Assembly (NCBI RefSeq): GCF_030652515.1
Contig: NZ_JAUSAR010000010.1
Coordinates: 124,001 to 188,000, forward strand
From: Aquabacterium sp.
GTDB taxonomy: Bacteria > Pseudomonadota > Gammaproteobacteria > Burkholderiales > Burkholderiaceae_C
Reading direction: 5' to 3'
Length of the DNA: 64,000 nt
Within the stretch, counting starts at the first letter, position 1; each line of letters begins with the position of its first letter. The position numbers and the translations under genes were made by a program. This document shows, one piece after another, positions 1 through 7,639 of this stretch. The notes beneath the pieces are model-generated. The model did not search any database, was not told the origin of the DNA, and worked only from the letters and a program-made list of their open reading frames with translations.

Positions 1-723
1 GCGCGTGAACCACTTCTGCCGGTTGAGGGTGGTGCCATTGAACTCGTCATTGAAGGCCAGCGTGTAATTGGCGGGCACGTGCGAACCTTGCGACGATGCG
101 ATGGGCTCGGTTTGGCTGATGGTGGCCCGCATCGTGAGTGAGGTGCTGTCGATCACCGTCCGGGTGCCACTGGTGACCAAGGTGATGTCTGCTTTGCCGA
201 CATAGGCTGGCGCCGTGAAGTTGATCTCGTAGTCCTTGAAGGCACTCGAATCGATGGCGACTTTGTAGGTGCGAAAAACCTCCCACCCATTGGCAAGGCG
301 AAAGTTGACGGACGCGGTCGATGCCTGGCCAGCGTTGGCGAGTTTGGCTTTGACCCTCAGGGTGTATGAGCGGCCTGGAACCAGCGTACTGCTGCTCAGC
401 GGCTGCACGGCTTGCCAGCCCAGGTCGAGCGCCTGGCCGCCGGCGCGAAGCAGGCTGGGCGTGAGCACGCCATCCGTCACGCTCCAGAAAGCCAAGCCTT
501 GGCTGAACTGGGGGTTGAGCGCCAACTCCGTGGCTGGAGGAGCTGGCAGGGATGGTGTGGGTGCCGGGGCTGGCGAGGTCACGGCCGCAGGTGTGGCGGG
601 TGGGGTGGCGGATGAGGGGGGCGTGGTGGTTGAGGTGCCACCTCCGCCACCACAAGCCGTGGTCATGGCAACGAGAGAGAGTGCGCACACCCATTTGAAA
701 CCGGTCAAAGATCTGAACAACAT
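1..723 (-). CDS. Secreted lipoprotein, start of a GH16-type glycoside hydrolase (C-terminus cut by window edge)
   Basis: The minus-strand reading frame is open from an ATG at 723 to base 1, giving 241 residues with no stop, so the gene runs off the left edge. The N-terminus is a lipoprotein signal with lipobox MTTAC (Cys24), followed by a Gly run and a Thr/Pro/Ala-rich linker to about residue 60. Residues 65-200 look like a beta-sandwich carbohydrate-binding module (NPQFSQGLAFWSV start, as in CBM4-like domains). The last visible residues, LAFNDEFNGTTLNRQKW, match the start of GH16 laminarinase/lichenase domains; the catalytic ExDxxE motif would lie outside. By inference it is an outer-membrane or periplasmic glucan/EPS hydrolase serving the neighbouring polysaccharide locus. 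A GTG directly before the ATG is an alternative start. Confidence 0.8.
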   Translation of the reverse strand, partial: MLFRSLTGFKWVCALSLVAMTTACGGGGGTSTTTPPSSATPPATPAAVTSPAPAPTPSLPAPPATELALNPQFSQGLAFWSVTDGVLTPSLLRAGGQALDLGWQAVQPLSSSTLVPGRSYTLRVKAKLANAGQASTASVNFRLANGWEVFRTYKVAIDSSAFKDYEINFTAPAYVGKADITLVTSGTRTVIDSTSLTMRATISQTEPIASSQGSHVPANYTLAFNDEFNGTTLNRQKWFTR

Positions 724-847
724 CACAGCCAACTTCTTCAAGAATGGAAAGGGTCCTCCCTAGATTCGGAGGAAAGCCTTGAAGTCTGAAGAGGTGATCG
801 GTAAGCAGGTCACCTGTCTTGCAACCAGATGTGGTGACTGCTTCGGC

Positions 848-863
848 TGGCACAGCTTGTGCG
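848..863 (+). promoter_or_regulatory. Sigma-54 (-24/-12) promoter candidate for the acyltransferase gene
   Basis: The sequence is TGGCACAGCTTGTGCG. It has the invariant GG (849-850) and GC (861-862) at exactly the RpoN spacing and 13 of 16 matches to TGGCACGnnnnTTGCW if the four N positions are counted as matching. Transcription would start near 874, leaving a leader of about 27 nt before the ATG at 901. The GTG at 859 lies inside the -12 element, which argues against it as a start codon. Confidence 0.6.
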
Positions 864-900
864 TACGTCCTGTCGCAAAGCGTTCGTTGTTTCGTCAAGG

Positions 901-2028
901 ATGAGTTCAGTGATCCCTAAAACATTCAGCTCCATTGAAGGCTTGCGAGGGTGGATGGCTTGGTGGGTGGTGATTGGGCACGCCATCCAACTTGCAGGAT
1001 CAACAAGCTGGTTGCCTGTGGAGGCCACAAAAATACTGTTGAAAGGAGATGCTGCTGTCAATGTCTTCATCATCATCAGCGGGTTTGTCATCACGCACCT
1101 TTTGCTCGCCAAACCGGAAAGTTATCGCAAGTACATTGCCCGGCGATTCTTCAGGTTGTTTCCGGTTTATCTGGTTTGTGGTCTTCTGGCAATATACACA
1201 TTGCCAGAATATATTTATGCCTATGCGGAGCTGCCGTTTGCTGACTATCGTGCAACCCGAGCCGAACGAATTCGCCTGACCGAGGCAAATTTTTCTGCTC
1301 ATGTGTTCTGGCATCTCACGATACTGCATGGCGCCATTCCTGAATCCGTGCTCAGGTTTGCCAGTTCAAGCATATTGGCGCCTGCCTGGAGCTTGTCTTT
1401 GGAATGGCAGTTTTATCTGCTGGCGCCATTCATCGTGCCTGTTTTTGCAACTGGGTTTGCTCGCAAAACAAGGCTGCTTGCCACGGCCTTGGTGTGCGGA
1501 TTTTTATTTGTGCTGTCCAAACTGTATTTGAAGGATCAGTATCAATATCCATCAATGCTTTTTCTTTCCATTCATTTCTTCATGTTTGGGATTTTGACGA
1601 GGATTTTCCTGGGCCTGAAAAGGTATCGAGCCTCGGTTTTGTTGATCCCCACCATACTCCTGATCTGGAAACCTCTGGAGGGCATAATCTGGATGGTCTG
1701 GTGTTGCTTCATATTTTGCGAGGCAGGCCTGATCCGCGAGGGGGCGTTGAGCAAGGCGATCGACATCGCTGCTCGGACGTTGGCCACCAACCCCATCAAC
1801 ACAATGCTTGGCCGGTGGTCATTTTCCACTTACTTGGTGCACATTCCCTTGTTTTCTGTGGCTGTTGCCACCCTGCCGCTTTTGCGGCCTACCGTTGCCC
1901 AAGACGATGTTTGGTCTGCGGTGTTGGTGGCGATGCTGATACTCCCCCTGGTGTCCTGGTTTCTCTACCGTTATGTCGAGATGACAGGAATCCGCTGGGG
2001 CGGTAAGGTGGCAGCACGTTTGAATTGA
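901..2028 (+). CDS. Membrane acyltransferase, acyltransferase-3 family (OafA/YrhL-like)
   Basis: This is a 375-residue polytopic inner-membrane protein that probably O-acetylates or otherwise acylates sugar residues of the exopolysaccharide. The family signature is at the N-terminus: SIEGLRGWMAWWVVIGHA, with the conserved Arg16 and catalytic His27, followed by about ten hydrophobic segments. The ATG at 901 is chosen because the upstream in-frame GTG at 859 falls inside a sigma-54-like promoter. The Shine-Dalgarno is poor: AAGG abuts the ATG. The gene is clearly AT-richer than the window average, as is the next gene, suggesting transfer. It is divergent from the GH16 lipoprotein gene and sits 18 nt before the GT25 gene. 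Confidence 0.85.
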   Translation: MSSVIPKTFSSIEGLRGWMAWWVVIGHAIQLAGSTSWLPVEATKILLKGDAAVNVFIIISGFVITHLLLAKPESYRKYIARRFFRLFPVYLVCGLLAIYTLPEYIYAYAELPFADYRATRAERIRLTEANFSAHVFWHLTILHGAIPESVLRFASSSILAPAWSLSLEWQFYLLAPFIVPVFATGFARKTRLLATALVCGFLFVLSKLYLKDQYQYPSMLFLSIHFFMFGILTRIFLGLKRYRASVLLIPTILLIWKPLEGIIWMVWCCFIFCEAGLIREGALSKAIDIAARTLATNPINTMLGRWSFSTYLVHIPLFSVAVATLPLLRPTVAQDDVWSAVLVAMLILPLVSWFLYRYVEMTGIRWGGKVAARLN

Positions 2029-2046
2029 TGAATTCGGAATTCCAAA

Positions 2047-2847
2047 ATGATGAATCTGATTGATTCTGAAGTCAAAACCAAAATATGGGTGATCAGCTTG
2101 ACCAAGGCGACCGAAAGGCGTGCCGCCTTCAAGGCCACCTTGGAGGGGGCGCCGCTGGATTGGGATTTTTATGATGCGCACACCGGGGTCTCCCCGGATT
2201 TGACTTACTCTGAAAAGACCTCAACCCGGCTGAATGGTCGCCCCATGCAGCGAGGGGAGTTGGGGTGTTATTCCAGCCACCACCAATTGTGGAAATGGCT
2301 GATTGACAGCCAAGATTACGATCAAATGCTGGTCATCGAGGATGACGTTCACATGGACTGGAACTACGTGCTTGACATCAAAGGCACTGATTTCGCCAAG
2401 CTGGGCATCGAATATCTTCGCCTCTTTGCAAAAATGCCGGCAGCCTGGCGCTTCATGGCGTCACCCTTCCTGGACAAATACCGCCATCTGGTCCAGTTCA
2501 CAGGCTACCCCCTGGGCACCCAGGTTTACCTGTTGACCAAATCGGGCGCTCGAAAATTTGCGGCCAAAGCCAAGAACCTGGAGGCCCCCATTGATGTCTA
2601 CATGGACCGCACCTGGGAGCACGGTGTGTTGAATCTGGCCATCTTTCCCTTTCCTGCTTTCGAAAGGCACCAGGCTTCCTCCATTGGTGAGGAACGATTC
2701 ACACAAATCAGTCGGCCCTTGCATGAAAAAATACTGGGGGTTCCCCCCAGGGTTCGCCGCAGACTGCAGTCGCTTTGGTTGCAATGGGGCTTCAGTGGTC
2801 TTCAAGCGCGCAGGCTGAAAAAGTCCTTGAAAGCCAGCAGGCCTTGA
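2047..2847 (+). CDS. Glycosyltransferase family 25 (LPS/EPS-type) protein
   Basis: This is a 266-residue cytoplasmic protein. The N-terminal KIWVISLTKATERRAAF is the GT25 (LOS galactosyltransferase, Lex-1/LgtB-like) opening. It is followed by GELGCYSSHHQLW (residues 75-87) and LVIEDDVHMDW (residues 97-107), the family's acidic metal/donor-binding motif. It should add a hexose to a lipid-linked EPS or LPS intermediate; donor and acceptor cannot be read from sequence. Two ATGs (2047, 2050) are possible starts. It shares the AT-rich character of the preceding acyltransferase and probably its transcript. Its stop is one base from the stop of the convergent GT4 gene. Confidence 0.85.
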   Translation: MMNLIDSEVKTKIWVISLTKATERRAAFKATLEGAPLDWDFYDAHTGVSPDLTYSEKTSTRLNGRPMQRGELGCYSSHHQLWKWLIDSQDYDQMLVIEDDVHMDWNYVLDIKGTDFAKLGIEYLRLFAKMPAAWRFMASPFLDKYRHLVQFTGYPLGTQVYLLTKSGARKFAAKAKNLEAPIDVYMDRTWEHGVLNLAIFPFPAFERHQASSIGEERFTQISRPLHEKILGVPPRVRRRLQSLWLQWGFSGLQARRLKKSLKASRP

Positions 2848-2848
2848 A

Positions 2849-4084
2849 TCAGCCCCTTGGCCTTGGCCCCAACGCGTCAATGATGGCCCTGAGGCTCTGG
2901 ATTTTTGTCCGGAACGAAAAGTGTTGTTCCACGTGAGCCCGGCCCCGCTCCGCCCGCTCAGCGGCCGCGGGGGGGTTAGAAAGCGTTTCGATCAGGGCGT
3001 TGGCAAACTCTGCCGCCCCGTTGGCGATGATCAACTCACGGCCATGGGTGACGCCCAGCCCTTCGGCCCCAACTGTGGTGGCCACGACCGGGCAAGCGCT
3101 CGCCAACGATTCAAGCACCTTGATCTTCACGCCTCCGCCAAAGCGGTAGGGGGCGATGGAAACGGCAGCTTCATCCAGAAAGGCATCAAGGCTGTCCACG
3201 AAGCCCAGCATCTCCACGCCCTGCGCCAACAACTCGGGCGTGGCCTTGGGGCATGAGGGGCCTGCCACGCAGAGCCTGGCATGAGGGATGACCTGGCGCA
3301 CCTTCGGCCAGACGTCGGCCAGCAACCAGCGCAAGCCATCCTCATTGGGTGGGTGTTCGAAGTTGCCGACCATCGCCACGTAAGACCCGGTCGTGGCGCG
3401 GGGCTCTGACCTGACGCGGGTGGCCACCGGGCTCAGCACACAAGGTGTGTCGGGCATGAAGGCGCGAAGCACGCCAGCATCGGTTTCGCTCAGCGCCAGC
3501 AACAGGTCGGCCTGCTGATAGTGGCGAAACTCGTACTTCACCCAAGACAACCAGGTGCTGCCCTTGGCGAGGAACTTCTTCCAGCCTTGCGCTTTGCGCC
3601 ACTCCCGATGCGTGGACACGATGGCCACATCTTGCGTGTCCATGATCGTTGGCGCCCCCTCCGCCGCACCAAGGTACTGCGCCACATAAGGAAACTGGAA
3701 AATGACCGCCCGAACGCCCGGGCGCGTCGATCCCAGCTTGACGGCTTCCGCCATGGCCGGTGACCACATTCGCTGGGCCCCCACGGGCGCGCCTCCCAGG
3801 AGCTGGCGGGCCTTCAAGGCCCAGCTTGGCCCATGTTGCGAGGGGGTGATCGTGGTCACGCTGGCACAGAACTCCTTCAGTGCCCGCTTGCCCTCCTCCA
3901 CGTCATTGGAGGTCACGTCGAAAGAGATCCAGTGGATGTCGTAGTGCTCGGCAAGGCCTTGAATGATCCTGAAGCAAAGCACCCCGCCGCCAATGCCGCA
4001 CCTGAGGTGATACACCCAAGGCGCCACGATGACCAGCGCAGGGCGTTGGGTCGTGCGAGCTTCATGACTCAAAACATCGCTCAT
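2849..4084 (-). CDS. Glycosyltransferase family 4 protein
   Basis: This is a 411-residue GT-B fold glycosyltransferase. The N-terminal domain has the glycine-rich acceptor loop (LRCGIGGGVLCFRIIQGLAEH). The C-terminal donor-binding domain contains GNFEHPPNEDGLRWLL and APYRFGGGVKIKVLE, ending in the Glu of the retaining GT4 EX7E region. It transfers a sugar from a nucleotide donor during EPS repeat-unit assembly at the inner face of the membrane. The start is the ATG at 4084, which overlaps the previous stop by one base (TGATG) and has GGAG six bases upstream. It is the last gene of the minus-strand EPS operon. Confidence 0.88.
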   Translation of the reverse strand: MSDVLSHEARTTQRPALVIVAPWVYHLRCGIGGGVLCFRIIQGLAEHYDIHWISFDVTSNDVEEGKRALKEFCASVTTITPSQHGPSWALKARQLLGGAPVGAQRMWSPAMAEAVKLGSTRPGVRAVIFQFPYVAQYLGAAEGAPTIMDTQDVAIVSTHREWRKAQGWKKFLAKGSTWLSWVKYEFRHYQQADLLLALSETDAGVLRAFMPDTPCVLSPVATRVRSEPRATTGSYVAMVGNFEHPPNEDGLRWLLADVWPKVRQVIPHARLCVAGPSCPKATPELLAQGVEMLGFVDSLDAFLDEAAVSIAPYRFGGGVKIKVLESLASACPVVATTVGAEGLGVTHGRELIIANGAAEFANALIETLSNPPAAAERAERGRAHVEQHFSFRTKIQSLRAIIDALGPRPRG

Positions 4085-5253
4085 CAAGGGCTCCGAAGTG
4101 CGGCGGTCAAAGAACCAAGTTGTCGCTCATTCCAGGTGTTGGCCGCTTGCAAGGCCGAGCGCTGGAGTTCTGCCCGTCGCGCTGGTTGGGAGAGCAAGGC
4201 CATCAGTTGCTGGGCAAAGGCGTGAGGGTTCTGGTCGTCAACCACGACCATGGCCACGTCTGCCAACGCTTCAAGTCCACGCGCGCCTGAAGCCGTGGTG
4301 ACGCACGGCATGCCGTGGGCCAGCGCATCCAGCAGCTTGATGTTGACCCCGGTGCCCATTTGCACCGGGTTGATGGCCACCGCACCTTGGCTGAAGGCCT
4401 CCGACAAGTTTTCAACGAAACCCAAGGGATGCAGCAATTTGCTGGCGGTGAAATGATTAGAAACGGACCCTGCCAGGAACAGCTTGAAGCCCGGGAAGGT
4501 GGCCAAGACCATCGGTGCGACTTCGTTGATGAAGTACTCGCAGGCTGCCACGTTGATGGCATTGCTGGAGCCCAGGAACACAGCGCTGGGTGCCTGGCTG
4601 GGCTTGAAAGGCTGGGGCTTGGCGATGAGGTGCCCCACCTCGATGACCCGGGTCGCGGACTTGGGGCCCAACCTTTGCCGAAAATCATCGGCCTCCTGCG
4701 CCTGGATGCCGATCACCAGGTGGGCCCGTCTGAAGCCTCGTAGCTCTTCCTCATCCGAGGTCGAGTACCACTCGGGTTTCTGTCCGGCCTGTATGTAGGA
4801 CCGGTGACGCATGCCGAAGCGGTCGTGTGTGTCCAGGATCTTCATCCCGACATCTTCAAAGGCCTCGAAAGCCTTGGACATGAACACGTACTCCACCATG
4901 ACCACGTCATACCGGTGTTCCGCCTGCAAGCCTTTGAGAAATGCATTGGCCTTGGCGTCGTACCAGTCGTCCAGGCGGTAGGCATGGGCGCGTTCCATCG
5001 ACAAGGATTTGCCAATCTTTTTAAGAGCGCGCCGAAGCCATGGGCCCTTGGTGGCTTGCCAGGGTGGGACATGCAGTCGCCCGGGGCCGAAACGGACCTT
5101 CATGGCGTCAAGGTCCGCTGCTTCCAGCGGCAGGTAGGCAAAGTGAAGCTCATGACCATGGTCTTGCAGTGCGCTGGCGAGCGTTGCAATCCTGGCCCGG
5201 TTGCCCGCGCCTGCGGGGTCTGTGGGAACGGGTGAGATGAGGAGGACCTTCAT
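4084..5253 (-). CDS. Glycosyltransferase family 4 protein (paralogue of its neighbour)
   Basis: This is a 389-residue GT-B glycosyltransferase starting MKVLLISPVPTDPAGAGNR, the typical first beta strand and acceptor loop. The donor-site region NPVQMGTGVNIKLLDALAHG parallels the APYRFGGGVKIKVLESLASA segment of the downstream gene, so the two are probably diverged copies. It likely adds one sugar to the EPS repeat unit. A TTG at 5274, overlapping the nitroreductase stop, would add seven residues. The ATG at 5253 is preferred because it begins the conserved domain, but neither start has a clear Shine-Dalgarno. Confidence 0.87.
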   Translation of the reverse strand: MKVLLISPVPTDPAGAGNRARIATLASALQDHGHELHFAYLPLEAADLDAMKVRFGPGRLHVPPWQATKGPWLRRALKKIGKSLSMERAHAYRLDDWYDAKANAFLKGLQAEHRYDVVMVEYVFMSKAFEAFEDVGMKILDTHDRFGMRHRSYIQAGQKPEWYSTSDEEELRGFRRAHLVIGIQAQEADDFRQRLGPKSATRVIEVGHLIAKPQPFKPSQAPSAVFLGSSNAINVAACEYFINEVAPMVLATFPGFKLFLAGSVSNHFTASKLLHPLGFVENLSEAFSQGAVAINPVQMGTGVNIKLLDALAHGMPCVTTASGARGLEALADVAMVVVDDQNPHAFAQQLMALLSQPARRAELQRSALQAANTWNERQLGSLTAALRSP

Positions 5254-5270
5254 GGACCGGTGTTCAGGGC

Positions 5271-6317
5271 TCAATGCAATTGCACGATCTCTTGGTCGCC
5301 CTTCCTGGCTGAACGAGGCACCATGGCGTCCGCTGCGGCATGCCCAACGGCCAGGTACATCACGATCCTTTCATGCTCCGGTATGGCGCCAACCAAGTGA
5401 GCTTTGACGTCAGTGTCTGGCTTGACGCACCAGTTCAGGCAGCACGAGGAAATGCCATGCGCCTGAAGAGCAAGGATCAAGCTCATGGAAAACAGGCCAC
5501 CATCAATGTAGGGCTCATGGCGTTCCGTGCCGTCAAAGAATGACTTCATGTCAACCGTGATGATGAGCAATCTGGACAGCTGGTGGCCGAAACCATGGTT
5601 GCCATTTTGAAGTTGAAGCAAAGCCGTGATGAGATCAGCTTGGGTGTAGATGTGAACCCTCCAGGGCTGCCGATTGCAGGCACTGGGGCTGTACTGGGCA
5701 CTGTTGATGCACTCGCGCAAGACACCGATGTCGACCTCTTGGGACGTGTACGACCTGACGCTCCTTCGCAGCAGCATGAGTCTGGTGAGTGACTCAAAAT
5801 CCGTCGCTAGTGCAGTGCCGTGGGGCATGGGGGTTCTCAGATCGACAAGGATGTCCAGGTGCTGCTTCAAGAGGGTGTCGATGTCTTGTGCAAGCCCTTG
5901 AGCGCCATCGCTCTGAGGGGGATACAGGTCGATGTGGGCTCGGTATGAACGAAGGGCTTCAATGGCCCCCAGGTAAATGGTGGAGTCTTTTCGAAAGCCT
6001 TGTTCATGCCAGCGACGGATCAAGCTCAGCGTGGCCTTGGCAGGGTCAGCGCCAAAGAAGCGTTTGGGCCCGGGCATGCACAGCCCCTTTTCAAGCTTGT
6101 GATACTGAAATATCAGTTCCGCCCGGAGCTTCTCATGCTCAATCTCAGGGCCTTCCCAGTGCATGTACTTGATGACCAGTCGCGCATCATTGAAATAGTA
6201 AAAGGCCCGCTTCATCAGTTGGCCCTGGCGCAGCAACTTCTCAAAAAAAGGCTTGGAAGACGGCGCGATGGCGGTGACCAACCTTGACGACATGCTGACG
6301 ACTTTGCCGATTGACAT
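5271..6317 (-). CDS. Nitroreductase-family flavoprotein in an EPS locus
   Basis: This is a 348-residue protein. Residues about 180-345 form a nitroreductase/FMN domain: RRSVRSY (184-190) and SACNRQPWR (212-220) are the FMN phosphate- and isoalloxazine-contacting motifs. Residues 1-170 are a separate region with HKLEKGLCMPGPK, seen in polysaccharide-locus nitroreductases rather than in classical NfsB enzymes. The substrate is unknown; the position next to a pyruvyl-transferase-family gene suggests a redox step on an EPS substituent (inference). The start ATG has AAGGA seven bases upstream, and the gene begins one base after the preceding stop. Confidence 0.8.
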   Translation of the reverse strand: MSIGKVVSMSSRLVTAIAPSSKPFFEKLLRQGQLMKRAFYYFNDARLVIKYMHWEGPEIEHEKLRAELIFQYHKLEKGLCMPGPKRFFGADPAKATLSLIRRWHEQGFRKDSTIYLGAIEALRSYRAHIDLYPPQSDGAQGLAQDIDTLLKQHLDILVDLRTPMPHGTALATDFESLTRLMLLRRSVRSYTSQEVDIGVLRECINSAQYSPSACNRQPWRVHIYTQADLITALLQLQNGNHGFGHQLSRLLIITVDMKSFFDGTERHEPYIDGGLFSMSLILALQAHGISSCCLNWCVKPDTDVKAHLVGAIPEHERIVMYLAVGHAAADAMVPRSARKGDQEIVQLH

Positions 6318-6318
6318 T

Positions 6319-7611
6319 TCATTTCCTTGAAGCGCTGACCAAGGGCTTGACGTTCAGTTGAGAGGCTGCAAGCACGCTGGGCAAGAACGAGGCCACTTTC
6401 TGCCTGAGTTCCTGGAGCTGCTCCGTGAATGCAATCAACAGCGCATACAGCTCTTGGGGGTTGGCCACCTTTGCGGGCGACAGCAGCAGTGAATGGGGCA
6501 GCTCGAAGTGGTCCATCAGCCCTTGAAACTTGTCTTGATAGGTCAATGCCGCCACTGGCACGCCCATGCCAAGGCTGGCAATGGCCAAATGCATTCTTCC
6601 GGTGATCACCCCGTCCAGCAGACCGGCCATGGCCTTCAACTCTGCCGCGCTCAAGGGTTCGGTGGTGTACCTGAGCGACTCCGGGAAGTCAGCTTTCAGC
6701 GCCTGATGGATGACGCGCAAGCAGGTGTCGTCGCCATCGGCCCCTCGGTAATCGTGAGAGAGCAACACCACGCTGACCGGGCGCTCCGTCATGAGCCGAT
6801 GCAGTGCCGAGATGGCCGATGCATTGATCTTGGCCAGGGCTTCCTCTGTGCGGTCTTTCAAGAGCATGGGGTGGATGTTGAATGCGACCACCGTGTCGCC
6901 CGTGGCTCGCCTTGATTCGACCCACTGGGCCATGTCCTTGACGCTGGCCGAATCGACGCAGGCCTTGAGCATGAATGCGGAATCAGTCACCAGTTGTGCA
7001 GGTGCTTCGCAGAAATTGTTGAAACGCTTCAATGAAATGTTGTCTCGCACATTGATGGCCAATGTCGGGGTGAGGTTGTTGAAGGGAAACTTCAGATAAG
7101 GGCTGGGGCTTTCATTGAAGCTGAATCCCAGCAACGATGCGCGAACGCCTTGTCGGGCAGAAATGTCTGCGGTGGCCAGCAGCCGCAGGGTGGTGTGAGG
7201 GCTGTAGTAGCCATCCATGCAGTCGGCGCCCAGCAGCACCAAGGCATCCGGATCAAATTGCTCGATGGCATCAATCGTGGCGCTGAATCCGGCGTCCCAG
7301 ATCTCGATGGGAATGAAACCCAGTTTCTTGGCGGCGGCGGAGGCTGGTGCAGTGGCGGTGACGACGCCCACCTCCAGGGGCTGTCCCTGGTTCGACAGCT
7401 GCCCCACCACGGCCTGCATCATTGCTTCATCTCCTTTGGCCCCGGTCAAGGTCCATGGATCGCTGGGGATGATGACCAGGCGTTTTGGGTGACCGCTGAC
7501 CACGTGCGCTTTCTTGGCTTGCAAGGTTCTCAGCCGCCAGCCAATCGTCAGCCGTGTCATCGATTTCCAGAGCAGATAGCGTTCTCGCAAGGGCTTCTTT
7601 TCGATGGTCAT
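6319..7611 (-). CDS. Polysaccharide pyruvyl transferase family (WcaK-like) protein
   Basis: This is a 430-residue protein. The opening RLVIIPSDPWTLTGAKGDEAMMQAVV corresponds to the N-terminal GxxNxGDEA-type motif of the polysaccharide pyruvyl transferase family. The C-terminal half has the family's GRMHLAIASLGMGVPVAALTYQDKFQGLMDHF block, also shared with sialic/polysaccharide GT-B folds. It probably transfers pyruvate from PEP to a sugar of the EPS, giving an acidic ketal. It belongs to the same operon as the nitroreductase (1 nt apart) and the flippase (28 nt upstream). Confidence 0.8.
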   Translation of the reverse strand: MTIEKKPLRERYLLWKSMTRLTIGWRLRTLQAKKAHVVSGHPKRLVIIPSDPWTLTGAKGDEAMMQAVVGQLSNQGQPLEVGVVTATAPASAAAKKLGFIPIEIWDAGFSATIDAIEQFDPDALVLLGADCMDGYYSPHTTLRLLATADISARQGVRASLLGFSFNESPSPYLKFPFNNLTPTLAINVRDNISLKRFNNFCEAPAQLVTDSAFMLKACVDSASVKDMAQWVESRRATGDTVVAFNIHPMLLKDRTEEALAKINASAISALHRLMTERPVSVVLLSHDYRGADGDDTCLRVIHQALKADFPESLRYTTEPLSAAELKAMAGLLDGVITGRMHLAIASLGMGVPVAALTYQDKFQGLMDHFELPHSLLLSPAKVANPQELYALLIAFTEQLQELRQKVASFLPSVLAASQLNVKPLVSASRK

Positions 7612-7639
7612 GGGTGGCAGATTCCTGGTGTTGATGCGA

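Noticed and set aside
47-898. Open minus-strand frame of 283 codons at the left edge
   Set aside because: It is out of frame with the lipoprotein/GH16 gene, which has a lipobox, a CBM-like domain and FNDEFNG; this frame gives low-complexity Arg/His-rich sequence.
859-900. GTG at 859 as start of the acyltransferase
   Set aside because: It lies within the predicted sigma-54 -12 element; the extra 14 residues precede the conserved domain and look non-coding.
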